Shown here piece after piece: positions 26,675 to 35,216 of a stretch of 64,000 nucleotides of DNA. The translations under genes were made by a program, and so were the position numbers. This stretch comes from JAEUHZ01 sp964552795. Its GTDB lineage: Bacteria; Planctomycetota; UBA1135; GCA-002686595. The stretch lies in assembly GCA_964552795.1 (NCBI GenBank), contig CAZKIO010000018.1:1-64000 (forward strand), in the 5' to 3' direction. A model generated the notes under the pieces. It did not search any database. It was not told the DNA's origin and saw only the letters and a list, made by a program, of their open reading frames with translations. Positions within the stretch are counted from its first letter, which is position 1; each line of letters opens with the position of its first letter.

Positions 26675-27207
26675 GCGCGCCCGTGAACGCCGCCGGTTTC
26701 GATGGTCTCGTGAGCGCGCACCGCGGTGAGGTGCTGCGCGTGTGCCGCGCGATCCTGCGCGACGAGCACCTGGGCGCGGACGCCGCGCAGGAAGTCTTCG
26801 TACGCCTGTGGCAGCGCACGCGCGCCGGCAGCGGACCTCACTCGCCCGGCGCCTGGTTGCGGCAAGTCGCGGTGACGAGCGCGCTCGGAATGGCGCGCGC
26901 GCGCACGGCCGCGCGCGCGCAGCCCGCGGACGAGGCCGTGCTGGAGCTCGCGCCGGGCCGCGAGCCGTCGCAAGCGGCCGCGCTGGCCGACGCCGAGTTG
27001 CGGTCGCGCTTCGAGGCGGCGTTGCAGGAGCTGCCCGAAGGCCAGCGCACCGTCTTCCTGCTGCGCCACGACGCCGGTCTGCCGCTCGCCGAGGTGGCCC
27101 GCACGCTCGGCGTCGGGCACGAGACCGTCAAGACGCAGTTCGCCCGCGCGGTGCTCAAGCTGCAGAGCCGCCTGAAGGCCTTCGACCCCGACCGGAACGG
27201 ACCATGA
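26671..27207 (+). CDS. ECF-type RNA polymerase sigma factor
   Basis: A 178-aa sigma-70 family member. Region 2 reads FDGLVSAHRGEVLRVCRAILRDEHLGADAAQEVFVRLWQ. Region 4 reads LPEGQRTVFLLRHDAGLPLAEVARTLGVGHETVKTQFARAVLKLQ with its helix-turn-helix. The GTG at 26671 overlaps the lipoprotein stop as GTGA. A second in-frame GTG at 26683 is possible and would remove four residues. Its stop overlaps the anti-sigma gene (ATGA), so the two are made in step. The target promoter is unknown. Confidence 0.93.
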   Translation: MSAPVNAAGFDGLVSAHRGEVLRVCRAILRDEHLGADAAQEVFVRLWQRTRAGSGPHSPGAWLRQVAVTSALGMARARTAARAQPADEAVLELAPGREPSQAAALADAELRSRFEAALQELPEGQRTVFLLRHDAGLPLAEVARTLGVGHETVKTQFARAVLKLQSRLKAFDPDRNGP

Positions 27208-27647
27208 ACCACCACGAGGAATACCGCGAACTCCTGGCCTTGCGGCTGTACGGCGAGTGCGACGAGCGCGAGGGCGCGCGCCTGGACGCGCATCTGGCGG
27301 AGTGCGAGGACTGCCGGCGCTTCGCCCGCGACCTGGACGCGGGCCTCGGCCGGGTCGCGGCGCGCGCCGACGGCGACGACCTGCCGCCGGGCTGGCTCGA
27401 ACGCGTCAGCGCCGCGGCGCGCGAGGAGCGGCCCGCGCGCCGAGGCGCCGCGTGGTGGGCCGCGGCGGCGGGCTTCCTGATCGGCCTCGCGACCATGGCG
27501 CTGGTCCGCACGGGTCCCCGGGAGTCCGGCGCGCCGGGCGAGCGCAGCGTCGTGCGCGAGGAGCGCGCGCGGCCGGCCGGCGACGTTCCGGTCTCGACCG
27601 CCGGACCGGGGCCGCTCGCCCGACTCGCCGCGCAACGCCGCGGCTGA
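27204..27647 (+). CDS. Zinc-finger anti-sigma factor
   Basis: A 147-aa protein. The N-terminal ZAS domain has His30, Cys34 and Cys37 in LDAHLAECEDCRRF, the H-x3-C-x2-C zinc motif of anti-sigma factors. A single TM helix follows (about 82-104, WWAAAAGFLIGLATMALV), then about 40 extracytoplasmic residues. It should hold the sigma factor encoded just upstream at the membrane. The ATGA overlap with that gene supports the pairing. Confidence 0.9.
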   Translation: MNHHEEYRELLALRLYGECDEREGARLDAHLAECEDCRRFARDLDAGLGRVAARADGDDLPPGWLERVSAAAREERPARRGAAWWAAAAGFLIGLATMALVRTGPRESGAPGERSVVREERARPAGDVPVSTAGPGPLARLAAQRRG

Positions 27648-27655
27648 GCGCCGGC

Positions 27656-27928
27656 TCATTCGCGGCGGACGGAGAAGCGATCGAGGCCGGTCGGCTCGAC
27701 GTCGCGCGCGTCGACGCGTTCGACGCGCGCCTCCCGGGGGCCGGCGTGCAGCCACGCAACGAGACGCCCGAGCGGATCCTCGTCGCCTTCCGCCCACACC
27801 TCGACGCGCCCGTCGGGCAGGTTGCGGACCCACCCCGCGAGGCCCAGCCTGCGCGCCTCGAGCTTGGTGAAGTGACGGAAGCCGACGCCCTGGACCCGGC
27901 CGGTGACGTGGATGTGACGCGCAGCCAT
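27656..27928 (-). CDS. acyP: Acylphosphatase
   Basis: A 90-aa protein of the normal family length that hydrolyses carboxyl-phosphate bonds. The phosphate-binding loop with catalytic Arg is GRVQGVGFRHF (10-20), and the catalytic Asn is in GLAGWVRNLPDGRVEVWAEG. The start at 27928 gives the canonical N-terminus MAARHIHVTGRV. A TAGGAT hexamer ends 11 nt upstream with no Shine-Dalgarno. The promoter is one half of a mirror-symmetric inverted repeat shared with the divergent gene at 27999. It converges with the anti-sigma gene across 8 nt. Confidence 0.95.
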   Translation of the reverse strand: MAARHIHVTGRVQGVGFRHFTKLEARRLGLAGWVRNLPDGRVEVWAEGDEDPLGRLVAWLHAGPREARVERVDARDVEPTGLDRFSVRRE

Positions 27929-27938
27929 CGCGGCGCGC

Positions 27939-27990
27939 GATCCTACGTGAAACGGATCCGGCACCGTATTCCGCCGTTTCACGTAGGATC
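27939..27990. promoter_or_regulatory. Mirror-symmetric divergent promoter (17-bp inverted repeat)
   Basis: Two perfect 17-bp arms, GATCCTACGTGAAACGG (27939-27955) and its complement CCGTTTCACGTAGGATC (27974-27990), flank an 18-nt spacer. Each arm contains TAGGAT reading outward, ending 11 nt before the acylphosphatase ATG on the minus strand and 9 nt before the ATG at 27999 on the plus strand. The repeat therefore supplies a -10 element to each of two divergent genes. It could also bind a dimeric regulator or form a stem in single-stranded DNA. Confidence 0.6.
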
Positions 27991-27998
27991 CCGCCGTG

Positions 27999-29834
27999 AT
28001 GCTCCTCGCCGCCGTCCTCGCCCTGATCCCCGTGACGGACCCCGCCGTCGGACCCTGGCACGCCTGGCTCGATTCGCCCGGCGGCGAGCTCTGGTTCGGG
28101 CTGGAGATCGGGCGACGCGACCCTGCGGGGTTCGCCGCGACGATCGCGAACGGCGAGGAGCGTATCGACGTGCCGGTCGCGCTCGAAGCCGGCGATCGGA
28201 TCCGCTTCGACTTCCCCCACTACGACTCGCGCATCGCGGCGAAGGTCGGCGAGGGCGGCCGCTCGCTCGAGGGCGAGTTCACGCTGACGCGGTCCGGCGG
28301 CGCGCTGCGCACCCTGAAGTTCCACGCGCGCGCGGGGCCGGCGCCCCGGCCCGCATCCTCCGTGGACCCGCGCTTCGGCGGCCGCTGGAGCGTCGCCTTC
28401 GAGCGCTTCGAGGATCCGGCCGTGGCGATCCTCGCCGTCGACGGCGACCGCGCGCGCGGCACGTTCCTGACGAGCACGGGCGACCACCGGTTCCTCGCCG
28501 GCGGGATGCGCGACGGCCACCTGCGCCTCGCGTGCTTCGACGGCGCGCACGCCTTCCTCTACACGGCGGCCCTTCAAGCCGACGGGACGTTGAAGGGCGA
28601 GTTCTTCAGCGGAGACTCGTGGCACGAGACCTGGACGGCGCGCCGCGACGACGAGGCCGCGGTGCCGGACGAGTTCGCCCAGGCGCGCTGGAGCGCGCAT
28701 CCGGGGCTGGCGTGGATCGGAGGGATCGACGCCGACGGCCAGGAGCGCTCGCTGGCGGAGTTCCTGTTCGGATCCCGCGCCCTCGCCGTGCAGGTCGCCG
28801 GCTCGTGGTGCCCCAACTGCCACGACGAGATGGCCTGGTTCGCGCCGCTCGCGCGGCGGCTCGCCGGGCGCGGACTGGCGGCCGTCACGCTGGGCTTCGA
28901 GTTCACCGGCGAGCGCGAGCGCGATCTCGCGCAGCTGGCGCGCATGCGCGAGCGCCATGGCGCGCAGCACACGTTCCTGCTGGCCGGCAGCGCCGAGAAG
29001 GCGCGCGCCGCGCAGGCGCTGGGTGCCATCGACCGCGTCGTGGCCTTTCCCACGCTCGCGCTGTTCGACGGCGGCGGACGCGCGCTGGCGGTCCACAGCG
29101 GCTTCCGCGGGCCGGCTGCGGGCGCGGAGCATCCGCGGCTGCTGGCGGAGCTGGAGGCGGCGGTCGAGCGCGCGCTGACCACGGACGCGCCGCGCTCGGC
29201 GGCGACCGAGGTCCTGCTCGCGGAGCAGCTCTGGCGCGACGAGCGCGACCGCACGTTCCTGGAGTTCACGCGCTCGCAGAACGGCGCCGTGACCTTCGTC
29301 GAGCGCGAGCGCACGCGATTCGGCGAGCCCACGCGCGTCGAGCCGGTTTCCACGGGCACCGTCGAGGGTCGCGGCGACTCCGTGCGCTTCGACGGGATCG
29401 TGTGGCACGTCGATCCGCGCACCAAGTCCGTGCTCGACCCGCTCGACCTCGCGCACCGCCTGACGCCGGCGGCGCGCGGTCCGTTCCCCTACTTCGACGG
29501 AGCGGCGCGCGACGCGCCGGAGGCGCTGCTCGCGGGACTCCACGCCCAGGAGGCCGCGCTGCGCCGGGAGAGCGCCTGGTTCCTCGTGTCGCAGATCCTG
29601 ACGGCGATGTACGCGCCGCCCGATCACGCGCCGAATGTCGACGCCGCCTCCGCCGCGCAACTCCTGCCCCTGCTCGAGGACCCCGACCCCCTCGTGCGCG
29701 CGACGGCATGCTGGGCCGCCGGCACGCTGCGGCTGGACGCGGCGCGGCCGGGCCTGGAGAAGAACGCCGGCCACGCGTTCGCCGCCGTGCGGCGCGAGGC
29801 CGCGCGCGCACTGGCAGCGCTGCCGCCGCGCTGA
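27999..29834 (+). CDS. TlpA-like thioredoxin-domain protein with HEAT repeat
   Basis: A 611-aa protein; a GTG at 27996 would add one residue. A short signal peptide (MLLAAVLALIPV) is followed by two beta-rich segments to about residue 220. The thioredoxin domain (about 240-390) has the redox motif SWCPNCHDEMAWF near residue 270 and a cis-Pro in VVAFPTLALFDGGG. The C-terminus (about 540-611) carries a HEAT-like repeat (LLEDPDPLVRATACWAAGTLRLDAA). It is probably an extracytoplasmic thiol-disulfide protein. It shares the symmetric promoter with acylphosphatase. It is related in design to the protein at 1555, which lacks the CxxC. Confidence 0.86.
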   Translation: MLLAAVLALIPVTDPAVGPWHAWLDSPGGELWFGLEIGRRDPAGFAATIANGEERIDVPVALEAGDRIRFDFPHYDSRIAAKVGEGGRSLEGEFTLTRSGGALRTLKFHARAGPAPRPASSVDPRFGGRWSVAFERFEDPAVAILAVDGDRARGTFLTSTGDHRFLAGGMRDGHLRLACFDGAHAFLYTAALQADGTLKGEFFSGDSWHETWTARRDDEAAVPDEFAQARWSAHPGLAWIGGIDADGQERSLAEFLFGSRALAVQVAGSWCPNCHDEMAWFAPLARRLAGRGLAAVTLGFEFTGERERDLAQLARMRERHGAQHTFLLAGSAEKARAAQALGAIDRVVAFPTLALFDGGGRALAVHSGFRGPAAGAEHPRLLAELEAAVERALTTDAPRSAATEVLLAEQLWRDERDRTFLEFTRSQNGAVTFVERERTRFGEPTRVEPVSTGTVEGRGDSVRFDGIVWHVDPRTKSVLDPLDLAHRLTPAARGPFPYFDGAARDAPEALLAGLHAQEAALRRESAWFLVSQILTAMYAPPDHAPNVDAASAAQLLPLLEDPDPLVRATACWAAGTLRLDAARPGLEKNAGHAFAAVRREAARALAALPPR

Positions 29835-29841
29835 GCGCTCG

Positions 29842-31410
29842 TCAGGGCCCCGCGCGCGCCTCGACGGAGTGCAGCACCCAGCGCGCGCCCTCGTCCTCGA
29901 TGCGCAGCGCGATCGGCCCCGAGCGTTCGGGATCCGCGATCTCCGTCCAGACCGTCGTGCGGCCCGCGGTCACGGGGACGCGTTGCATCCGGCGGCGGCT
30001 CAGAGTCGTCGAGCCTGCCCGCGTGTAGAGCACGTCCAGCACGGTCGCGCGCTCGGCGGTCAGCTCGATCGCCAGCAGGAGTCCGCCCGGCGTCGGCGTG
30101 ATCTCCGGCAGGCGCAGGATCGCGCCGGATCCGGTCGCGCGCAACTCGAGGCCGTGATCCAGCACCTGCATCTCGAGGGCTCCATCCGCCGTCCCGACCT
30201 TGCCGAGCGAGTGCGCATCGTGGACCGCGACCACGCGCCGGCTCTCCTGGAACGCGCGGCGCACGCCGGCGTTCTCCTGGCCGGGCACCGCCGGCCACGG
30301 CGGCCGGCCGAGGAAGCGCTCGGCGGTGACGATCAGGACGACGTCGGGCCGTTCGCGCCGGATGAGCTCGATCGGGAAGTCCTCCTGCCACAGGAAGGTC
30401 GCGCGCGAGAAGCAGCGCGGGAGGAGCCTGCGCAGCGGCACGCCGAACGAGTCGTGCAGCACGACCGCCGTCGGCAGGTCGCCAGCCTCGTGCTCGGTCA
30501 CCAGCGGATCCTGCGCGTCGGACTGGCCGCCGACCACGTGCCAGCGCCGCGCCGGTTCGACCAGATCGAAGTCCAGGCTCCAGAAGACGCCGCGCATGTG
30601 CATGCGCGGCGCCCACGAGTCGCCCGTGCCTCGCAGCGGCACGAACGCGTCCTCCTCGTGAACGACGCTTGCCAGCGCCGGGAATCGCGGCAGTCGGAGC
30701 GCCAGGTGCCCGGCCAGCGCGCGCCATCCCGCGACCGCGCCGCGGATCGTCCAGTGCGTGCCGAAGGGATCGTAGGCGAAATCGTCGGGGCCGTCCGCGC
30801 CGCGCGCGTCGCGCAGCGCCGGGCGCAGGTCGAGCGGCGCGGTCGAACCGGGCGTGCGCATGTGCTCGAGGAACTGGTCAGTGCGCGACGGCCCGAGCGG
30901 CTGCCACGCCCGCGGCATCCTGTCGCCGTAGATCGCGCTCTTCTCGGGAACGACGGCCAGCAGCAGTTCGCCGCCGTGGCGGCGCACGAACTCGGCGCGG
31001 CCCTCGAGCGCGCGCTGCCACGCGTTGAGCTGTCCGCGCGACAGCGGCGCGCTCCCGCGCTGGTTCGCGGGAATCCCCAGCTCGTCGAGGAACAGCCAGC
31101 CGTCCTCCCCGGCGATCATGAGCGGCGTCGGCGACACGCCCATCAGAGTGAGCAGCAGGATCCCGCGCGCGCGCAGCAGGTGGTCGCGCAGACCCATCCG
31201 ATCGTCGAACGCCGACGAGAACCGCTGCGGCCACGCCAGCGGATCGCCCTTCTCGCCGCTCCATTCCGGCCACGGCGCGGGCCGGCGCCCTTCCACGCGC
31301 GCGCTCTCGGCCACCGCGGGCCGCAGCGACGAGTCGACGACCGGCGCGGCGACGGCGGCCGCGAACAGCGCCGTCGCGACGCCGTCGAGCACGCGGCGCG
31401 CGGCCGTCAC
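29842..31410 (-). CDS. AlgX/AlgJ-like SGNH acetyltransferase-related protein
   Basis: A 522-aa protein with an N-terminal signal anchor. The segment FSSAFDDRMGLRDHLLRARGILLL followed by EDGWLFLDE is the hallmark of AlgX/AlgJ-type proteins. Further landmarks are DPFGTHWTIRGAVAGWRAL (Asp/His block) and VVLHDSFGVPLRRLLPRCF, which holds the candidate nucleophile Ser. About 120 beta-rich residues at the C-terminus may bind polysaccharide. By family it O-acetylates an exopolysaccharide using acetyl groups supplied by an MBOAT protein; one is encoded 11 kb away. GTG start, 4 nt after the stop of the adenosyltransferase gene. Confidence 0.82.
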   Translation of the reverse strand: MTAARRVLDGVATALFAAAVAAPVVDSSLRPAVAESARVEGRRPAPWPEWSGEKGDPLAWPQRFSSAFDDRMGLRDHLLRARGILLLTLMGVSPTPLMIAGEDGWLFLDELGIPANQRGSAPLSRGQLNAWQRALEGRAEFVRRHGGELLLAVVPEKSAIYGDRMPRAWQPLGPSRTDQFLEHMRTPGSTAPLDLRPALRDARGADGPDDFAYDPFGTHWTIRGAVAGWRALAGHLALRLPRFPALASVVHEEDAFVPLRGTGDSWAPRMHMRGVFWSLDFDLVEPARRWHVVGGQSDAQDPLVTEHEAGDLPTAVVLHDSFGVPLRRLLPRCFSRATFLWQEDFPIELIRRERPDVVLIVTAERFLGRPPWPAVPGQENAGVRRAFQESRRVVAVHDAHSLGKVGTADGALEMQVLDHGLELRATGSGAILRLPEITPTPGGLLLAIELTAERATVLDVLYTRAGSTTLSRRRMQRVPVTAGRTTVWTEIADPERSGPIALRIEDEGARWVLHSVEARAGP

Positions 31411-31414
31411 GCGT

Positions 31415-31987
31415 TCACCCGCCCCGCTGGCCCGGCTGCCACAGCACGTCGTCCTCCCCGAGCCGGTTGTGCACGCGCGCCAGCACGAACAAGAGGTCCG
31501 ACAGGCGGTTCAGGTAGCGCAGAACCTCGGCGTTCACGTGCTCCTTCTGCCCTTCCATCGACATCAGCTCGCTGACGTGCCGCTCCGCGCGCCGGCACGC
31601 GCAACGCGCGAGGTGGTACCAGGCCGACTGCACCGTGCCGCCCGGCAGGATGAACGACTGCAGCGGACGCAGGCGCGCGTTCTCGCGGTCGATGATCGCC
31701 TCGAGGCGCTGCGTGTAGGCCGGCGTGATGCGCAGGCGCTGTCCGGCCTCGCCGGGCACGCACAGGTCCGCGCCCACGTCGAACAGGTCGTTCTGGATGG
31801 CGAGCAGCTCGCCGCGGTGCGGTTCCTCGAGGCCGGACGCGATCAACAGGCCGAGCTGCGAGGACAGCTCGTCGACCGTGCCGTACGCCGCCACGCGCGG
31901 GTGGTGCTTGGGCACGCGCGTGCCGTCGCCCAGGCTCGTCGAGCCCTCGTCGCCGCCGCGCGTGTAGATGCGATCGAGCCTGACCAT
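31415..31987 (-). CDS. pduO: PduO-type cob(I)alamin adenosyltransferase
   Basis: A 190-aa protein that transfers the adenosyl group of ATP to cob(I)alamin, giving adenosylcobalamin. The N-terminal ATP loop reads YTRGGDEGSTSLGDGTRVPKHHPRVAAYGTVDELSSQLG. The second signature is FILPGGTVQSAWYHLARCACRRAERH, followed by VLRYLNRLSDLLFVLAR. A small hairpin (31992-32010) lies in the 5' region. No B12-riboswitch box was found upstream. The AlgX-like gene follows after 4 nt with no evident functional link. Confidence 0.95.
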   Translation of the reverse strand: MVRLDRIYTRGGDEGSTSLGDGTRVPKHHPRVAAYGTVDELSSQLGLLIASGLEEPHRGELLAIQNDLFDVGADLCVPGEAGQRLRITPAYTQRLEAIIDRENARLRPLQSFILPGGTVQSAWYHLARCACRRAERHVSELMSMEGQKEHVNAEVLRYLNRLSDLLFVLARVHNRLGEDDVLWQPGQRGG

Positions 31988-31991
31988 CGTG

Positions 31992-32010
31992 GGACCTCGT
32001 CCGGAGGTCC
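31992..32010. other. Hairpin 5' of the adenosyltransferase gene
   Basis: A perfect 7-bp inverted repeat (GGACCTC / GAGGTCC) with a 5-nt loop ends 5 nt before the pduO-type start codon. As RNA it could cover the ribosome-binding region, or as DNA be a small operator. No other evidence supports either role. Confidence 0.3.
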
Positions 32011-32144
32011 GGCGATCCTCGTTCGCCGGGGGCGCGTTGGCAAGCGCCACGATCGCGTCCGCGCGATCGAAGCCGCGGGACGTGGTCACGCACGCGCCGG
32101 GGCGCAGTACCATCCCGGCCCCTGCGATCCGCCCGGAGCCGAAC

Positions 32145-33302
32145 ATGACCCCCGACATCGAGACTGCCGTGCGCGAGCGCTACGGCCGCGCGGCCCAGGC
32201 CGCCGAGGCCGCGCTGTGCTGCCCCGTGGACTACGACGCGCGCTACCTCGCCGCGATCCCCCCCGCGATCCTCGAGCGCGACTACGGCTGCGGCGATCCG
32301 TCGCGGCACCTGCGCCCGGGCGAGACCGTGCTCGACCTGGGCAGCGGCGGCGGCAAGATCGCCTACATCGCCTCGCAGGTCGTCGGGCCGACGGGACGCG
32401 TGATCGGCGTGGACGTGAACGACGAGATGCTGGCGCTCGCGCGCGCGCACCTCGACGCCTTCGCGGCGCGGGTCGGGCACCGCAACGTCGAGTTCAGGAA
32501 GGGCCGGATCCAGGACCTCGCGCTCGACCTCGACGCCCTGGAACGGCACCTCGCCGCGCACCCGGTGCGCAGCGCCGCCGAGCTCGCCGCGCTCGAGGCC
32601 TGGATGGCCGACCAGCGCCGCGCGCGACCGCTGGTGGCCGACGCGTCGGTCGACGTGGTGGTCAGCAATTGCGTGCTCAACCTCGTCAGCCCGGACTCCA
32701 AGCGCGCGCTGTTCTCGGAGATGCACCGCGTCCTGCGGCGCCACGGCCGCTGCGTGATCTCCGACATCGTGTGCGACGAGGACGTGCCCGCGCACCTCGC
32801 GGCCGATCCCGAGCTGTGGTCGGGCTGCATCTCGGGCGCGTTCCGCGAGGACCGGTTCCTCGCGGCGTTCGAGGCCGCGGGTTTCCACGGCATGCGCATC
32901 CTGGCGCGCGATCCGCGGCCCTGGCGCACGGTCGAGGGCATCGAGTTCCGCTCGCTGACCGTCGAGGCCTTCAAGGGCAAGGCCGGACCGTGCCTCGAGA
33001 CGCGCAAGGCGGTGATCTACGCCGGTCCGTGGAAGAGCGTGACCGACGACGACGGCCACACGCTGGAGCGCGGGCAGCGCATGGCGGTGTGCGAGAAGAC
33101 CTTCGGCCTGTACACGTCGGAGCCCTACCGCGCGTCGATCCTGCCGGTGGAACCGCTGGAGCCGGTCGCGCCACAGGACGCGGGGCCGTTCGCCTGCGAC
33201 CGCGACCGCGTGCGGCACCCGCGCGAGACCAAGGGGCTCGACTACGCGCGGACGGACACGTCCGCGGGCGCCGCCTGCGCGCCCGGCGGCGACTGCTGCT
33301 GA
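32145..33302 (+). CDS. ArsM-like arsenite S-adenosylmethionine methyltransferase
   Basis: A 385-aa Rossmann methyltransferase. Motif I is VLDLGSGGGKIAYIASQVVGPTGRVIGVD. The ArsM-type cysteine contexts are present: ALCCPVDYDARYL near residue 25, SNCVLNLVSPDSK, and ELWSGCISGAFRED. The last two match the arsenite-binding Cys regions of ArsM. An extra helical segment of about 40 residues precedes SNCV, and a C-terminal extension ends in GGDCC. It probably methylates arsenite or another soft metalloid; a different thiol-binding substrate is possible. A TACCAT hexamer at 32108-32113 lies 31 nt upstream of the ATG. No ars genes are adjacent. Confidence 0.75.
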   Translation: MTPDIETAVRERYGRAAQAAEAALCCPVDYDARYLAAIPPAILERDYGCGDPSRHLRPGETVLDLGSGGGKIAYIASQVVGPTGRVIGVDVNDEMLALARAHLDAFAARVGHRNVEFRKGRIQDLALDLDALERHLAAHPVRSAAELAALEAWMADQRRARPLVADASVDVVVSNCVLNLVSPDSKRALFSEMHRVLRRHGRCVISDIVCDEDVPAHLAADPELWSGCISGAFREDRFLAAFEAAGFHGMRILARDPRPWRTVEGIEFRSLTVEAFKGKAGPCLETRKAVIYAGPWKSVTDDDGHTLERGQRMAVCEKTFGLYTSEPYRASILPVEPLEPVAPQDAGPFACDRDRVRHPRETKGLDYARTDTSAGAACAPGGDCC

Positions 33303-33307
33303 AGCCG

Positions 33308-34114
33308 TCAGGGCCCGTGCGCGCCGTCCGCGTCGCGGGCCGCGCGCTCGCGCTCGGCCTTGTGGCGCGCGCGCCGGCCGTGCACCTCCAGTCCCAGGTC
33401 CTTGGGCGTCAGCGTGCTGCCCAGCGCGCGGCACATCAGGTGCCACGCGCGCGCGTCGCGGTCCTCCAGCTCGGCGCGCGCGAACACGCGCTCGACCGAC
33501 GCCAGGATGTCGGTACGCGCGCTGCGCGTCCGCGCCACCTTGTCGCCGAAGGTGTGGTTGAGGTTGGCCTTCAGGTACTCGCGCGCGGCCGCGCCCAGGG
33601 GCTTGGCGCTGCGCTCGCGCTTGCGCCCGCTGGTCCCCGTGAACAGGTCGGACAGCACGATGCCGACCGCCATCGCCAGGTTCAGCGAGGTGTGCTCGGC
33701 CCCGGTCGGGATCCAGGCCAGCTCGCGCAGGAGCTTCACGTCCTGCGTCTCCAGGCCGCGCACCTCGTTGCCGAACACCAGCGCGAGCTGCACCTCGGGA
33801 TCGGCGGACCGCGCGCGCAGCCCCTCGCGCATCTCGCGCCAGTCGTGGCGCCGCCGGTGCTCGTGCGCGCGCGCGGTGAAGCCCACGACGTCCGTGCAGC
33901 CGTCGAGCGCCTCCCCCACCGAATCGAGCACGCGGACGCGCGCGGCGCCCGCGGGGACGCCGTGCGACATCTGGACGAAATCGGGGTGCACGAGCAGCGA
34001 CGCTTTCTCGGGCGCCACGAGGAACAGCTCGCACGGCCCGAAGTTCGCGCACGCGCGCAGGACCATTCCGACGTTGCGCGGCCCCGAGGGCCGCACCAGG
34101 ACGACGCGCTTCAC
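33308..34114 (-). CDS. SpoU/TrmJ-type RNA 2'-O-methyltransferase
   Basis: A 268-aa SPOUT protein. Motif 1 is VVLVRPSGPRNVGMVLRACANFG, motif 2 is LALVFGNEVRGLETQDVKLL, and motif 3 is WIPTGAEHTSLNLAMAVGIVLSDLF. The order and the C-terminal helical extension (about 165-268) fit TrmJ, which methylates the 2'-OH of tRNA residue 32. A different tRNA or rRNA target is possible. GTG start overlaps the stop of the upstream PLP-lyase gene (GTGA). It converges with the ArsM-like gene across 5 nt. Confidence 0.88.
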   Translation of the reverse strand: MKRVVLVRPSGPRNVGMVLRACANFGPCELFLVAPEKASLLVHPDFVQMSHGVPAGAARVRVLDSVGEALDGCTDVVGFTARAHEHRRRHDWREMREGLRARSADPEVQLALVFGNEVRGLETQDVKLLRELAWIPTGAEHTSLNLAMAVGIVLSDLFTGTSGRKRERSAKPLGAAAREYLKANLNHTFGDKVARTRSARTDILASVERVFARAELEDRDARAWHLMCRALGSTLTPKDLGLEVHGRRARHKAERERAARDADGAHGP

Positions 34115-35133
34115 GGCACGACGCGCTGGCGCTGCAGGCGCTCGTTCACCGCGGCGAGCTGCGCCGGATCGGGGTTGCCGCCCGAGATCACGACGGCAAC
34201 CCGCAGTGGATTCCCGCGCGTGCGGTCCGCCGCGAGATCCGGCGGCAGGTGCTGCGACAGCACCGCCGCGTACGCGGCGGCCCCCGCGGGTTCGACCACC
34301 TCGCCGCGCGCGACGAGCTGCTCCTGCGCCGCGAAGATCGGCTCGTCGCCGAGGAGGAAGATGCCGTCCAGCGTCGTCGCGCACACGTCGACGTTGATCT
34401 GGCCCGAGTAGCTGGGCGTCAGGCCCTGAACCTGGCTCTGGATCTCGTCGAGATGCACCGCGCGGCCCGCGGCGAGGCCGCGCGTCAAGGACGGCGCGCC
34501 GGCCGGCTCGGCCCCGAAGATGCGCACGCGGCGGCCCAGCGCGCGCCGCAGCGCGAGCGACGTGCCGCTGATCAACCCGCCGCCGCCGACGCACACCACG
34601 ACCACCTCGACCTCGGGCCAATCCTGCGCGATCTCCAGGCCCACCGTGCCCGCGCCCTGGATCGTTCGCTCCGAATCGTAGGGGTGGACGAGCGTCATGC
34701 CGGCGTCCACGCGCTGCTGGCACTCGCGGTCGGCCGCCACGCGATCCTCGGCGAGCACGACAGTGGCGCCGTGGTTGCGGCAGGCCTCGACCTTGTTGGG
34801 GTACGCGTTCTTCGGCATCACGATCGTCGCCGGAACACCCGCGCGGTGAGCCGCCCAGGCCAGCGCCTTGCCGTGGTTGCCCGAGCTGGCGCACACCACG
34901 CCGCGCTTCTTCTGCGCGTCCGTGAGCTGCGCGATCTGGTTCCACGCGCCGCGCGCCTTGAAGGAGCCCGTCTCCTGGCGGTTCTCCATCTTCCCGCGCA
35001 CCTCGATGCGCGCGTCGCCGCTCTCCAGCTCGACCAGCGGCGTGCGGCGCACCACGCCGCGCACGCGCTCGGCGGCTTCGTCGATGCGGATGCGATCGAA
35101 CGCGGTCCAGGGAGCGTCGGGAGCGGGTGCCAT
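34111..35133 (-). CDS. Threonine ammonia-lyase / serine racemase family PLP enzyme
   Basis: A 340-aa fold-type II PLP protein. The Schiff-base lysine is in ETGSFKARGAWNQI, the phosphate/substrate loop is SSGNHGKALAWAA, the glycine loop is VVCVGGGGLISG, and the C-terminal PLP-ring contact is VVISGGNPDP. There is no ACT regulatory domain, so it resembles catabolic threonine dehydratases or serine racemases. An upstream ATG at 35145 would add four residues, but a CAGAAT hexamer (35144-35149) overlaps it and ends 10 nt before the ATG at 35133, which favours the shorter form. It overlaps the SPOUT gene by 4 nt. Confidence 0.9.
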   Translation of the reverse strand: MAPAPDAPWTAFDRIRIDEAAERVRGVVRRTPLVELESGDARIEVRGKMENRQETGSFKARGAWNQIAQLTDAQKKRGVVCASSGNHGKALAWAAHRAGVPATIVMPKNAYPNKVEACRNHGATVVLAEDRVAADRECQQRVDAGMTLVHPYDSERTIQGAGTVGLEIAQDWPEVEVVVVCVGGGGLISGTSLALRRALGRRVRIFGAEPAGAPSLTRGLAAGRAVHLDEIQSQVQGLTPSYSGQINVDVCATTLDGIFLLGDEPIFAAQEQLVARGEVVEPAGAAAYAAVLSQHLPPDLAADRTRGNPLRVAVVISGGNPDPAQLAAVNERLQRQRVVP

Positions 35134-35216
35134 CGGGGCCGACATTCTGTCCGGAACGGCCGCGCGCGGCCACGCTCCAGCGCGCGATCCCGCCGCGACG
35201 CGGGCCCGGGCCGCGC

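Noticed and set aside
31988..32144. Cobalamin riboswitch upstream of the adenosyltransferase gene
   Set aside because: No B12-box-like sequence was seen, and only a short 7-bp hairpin is present.
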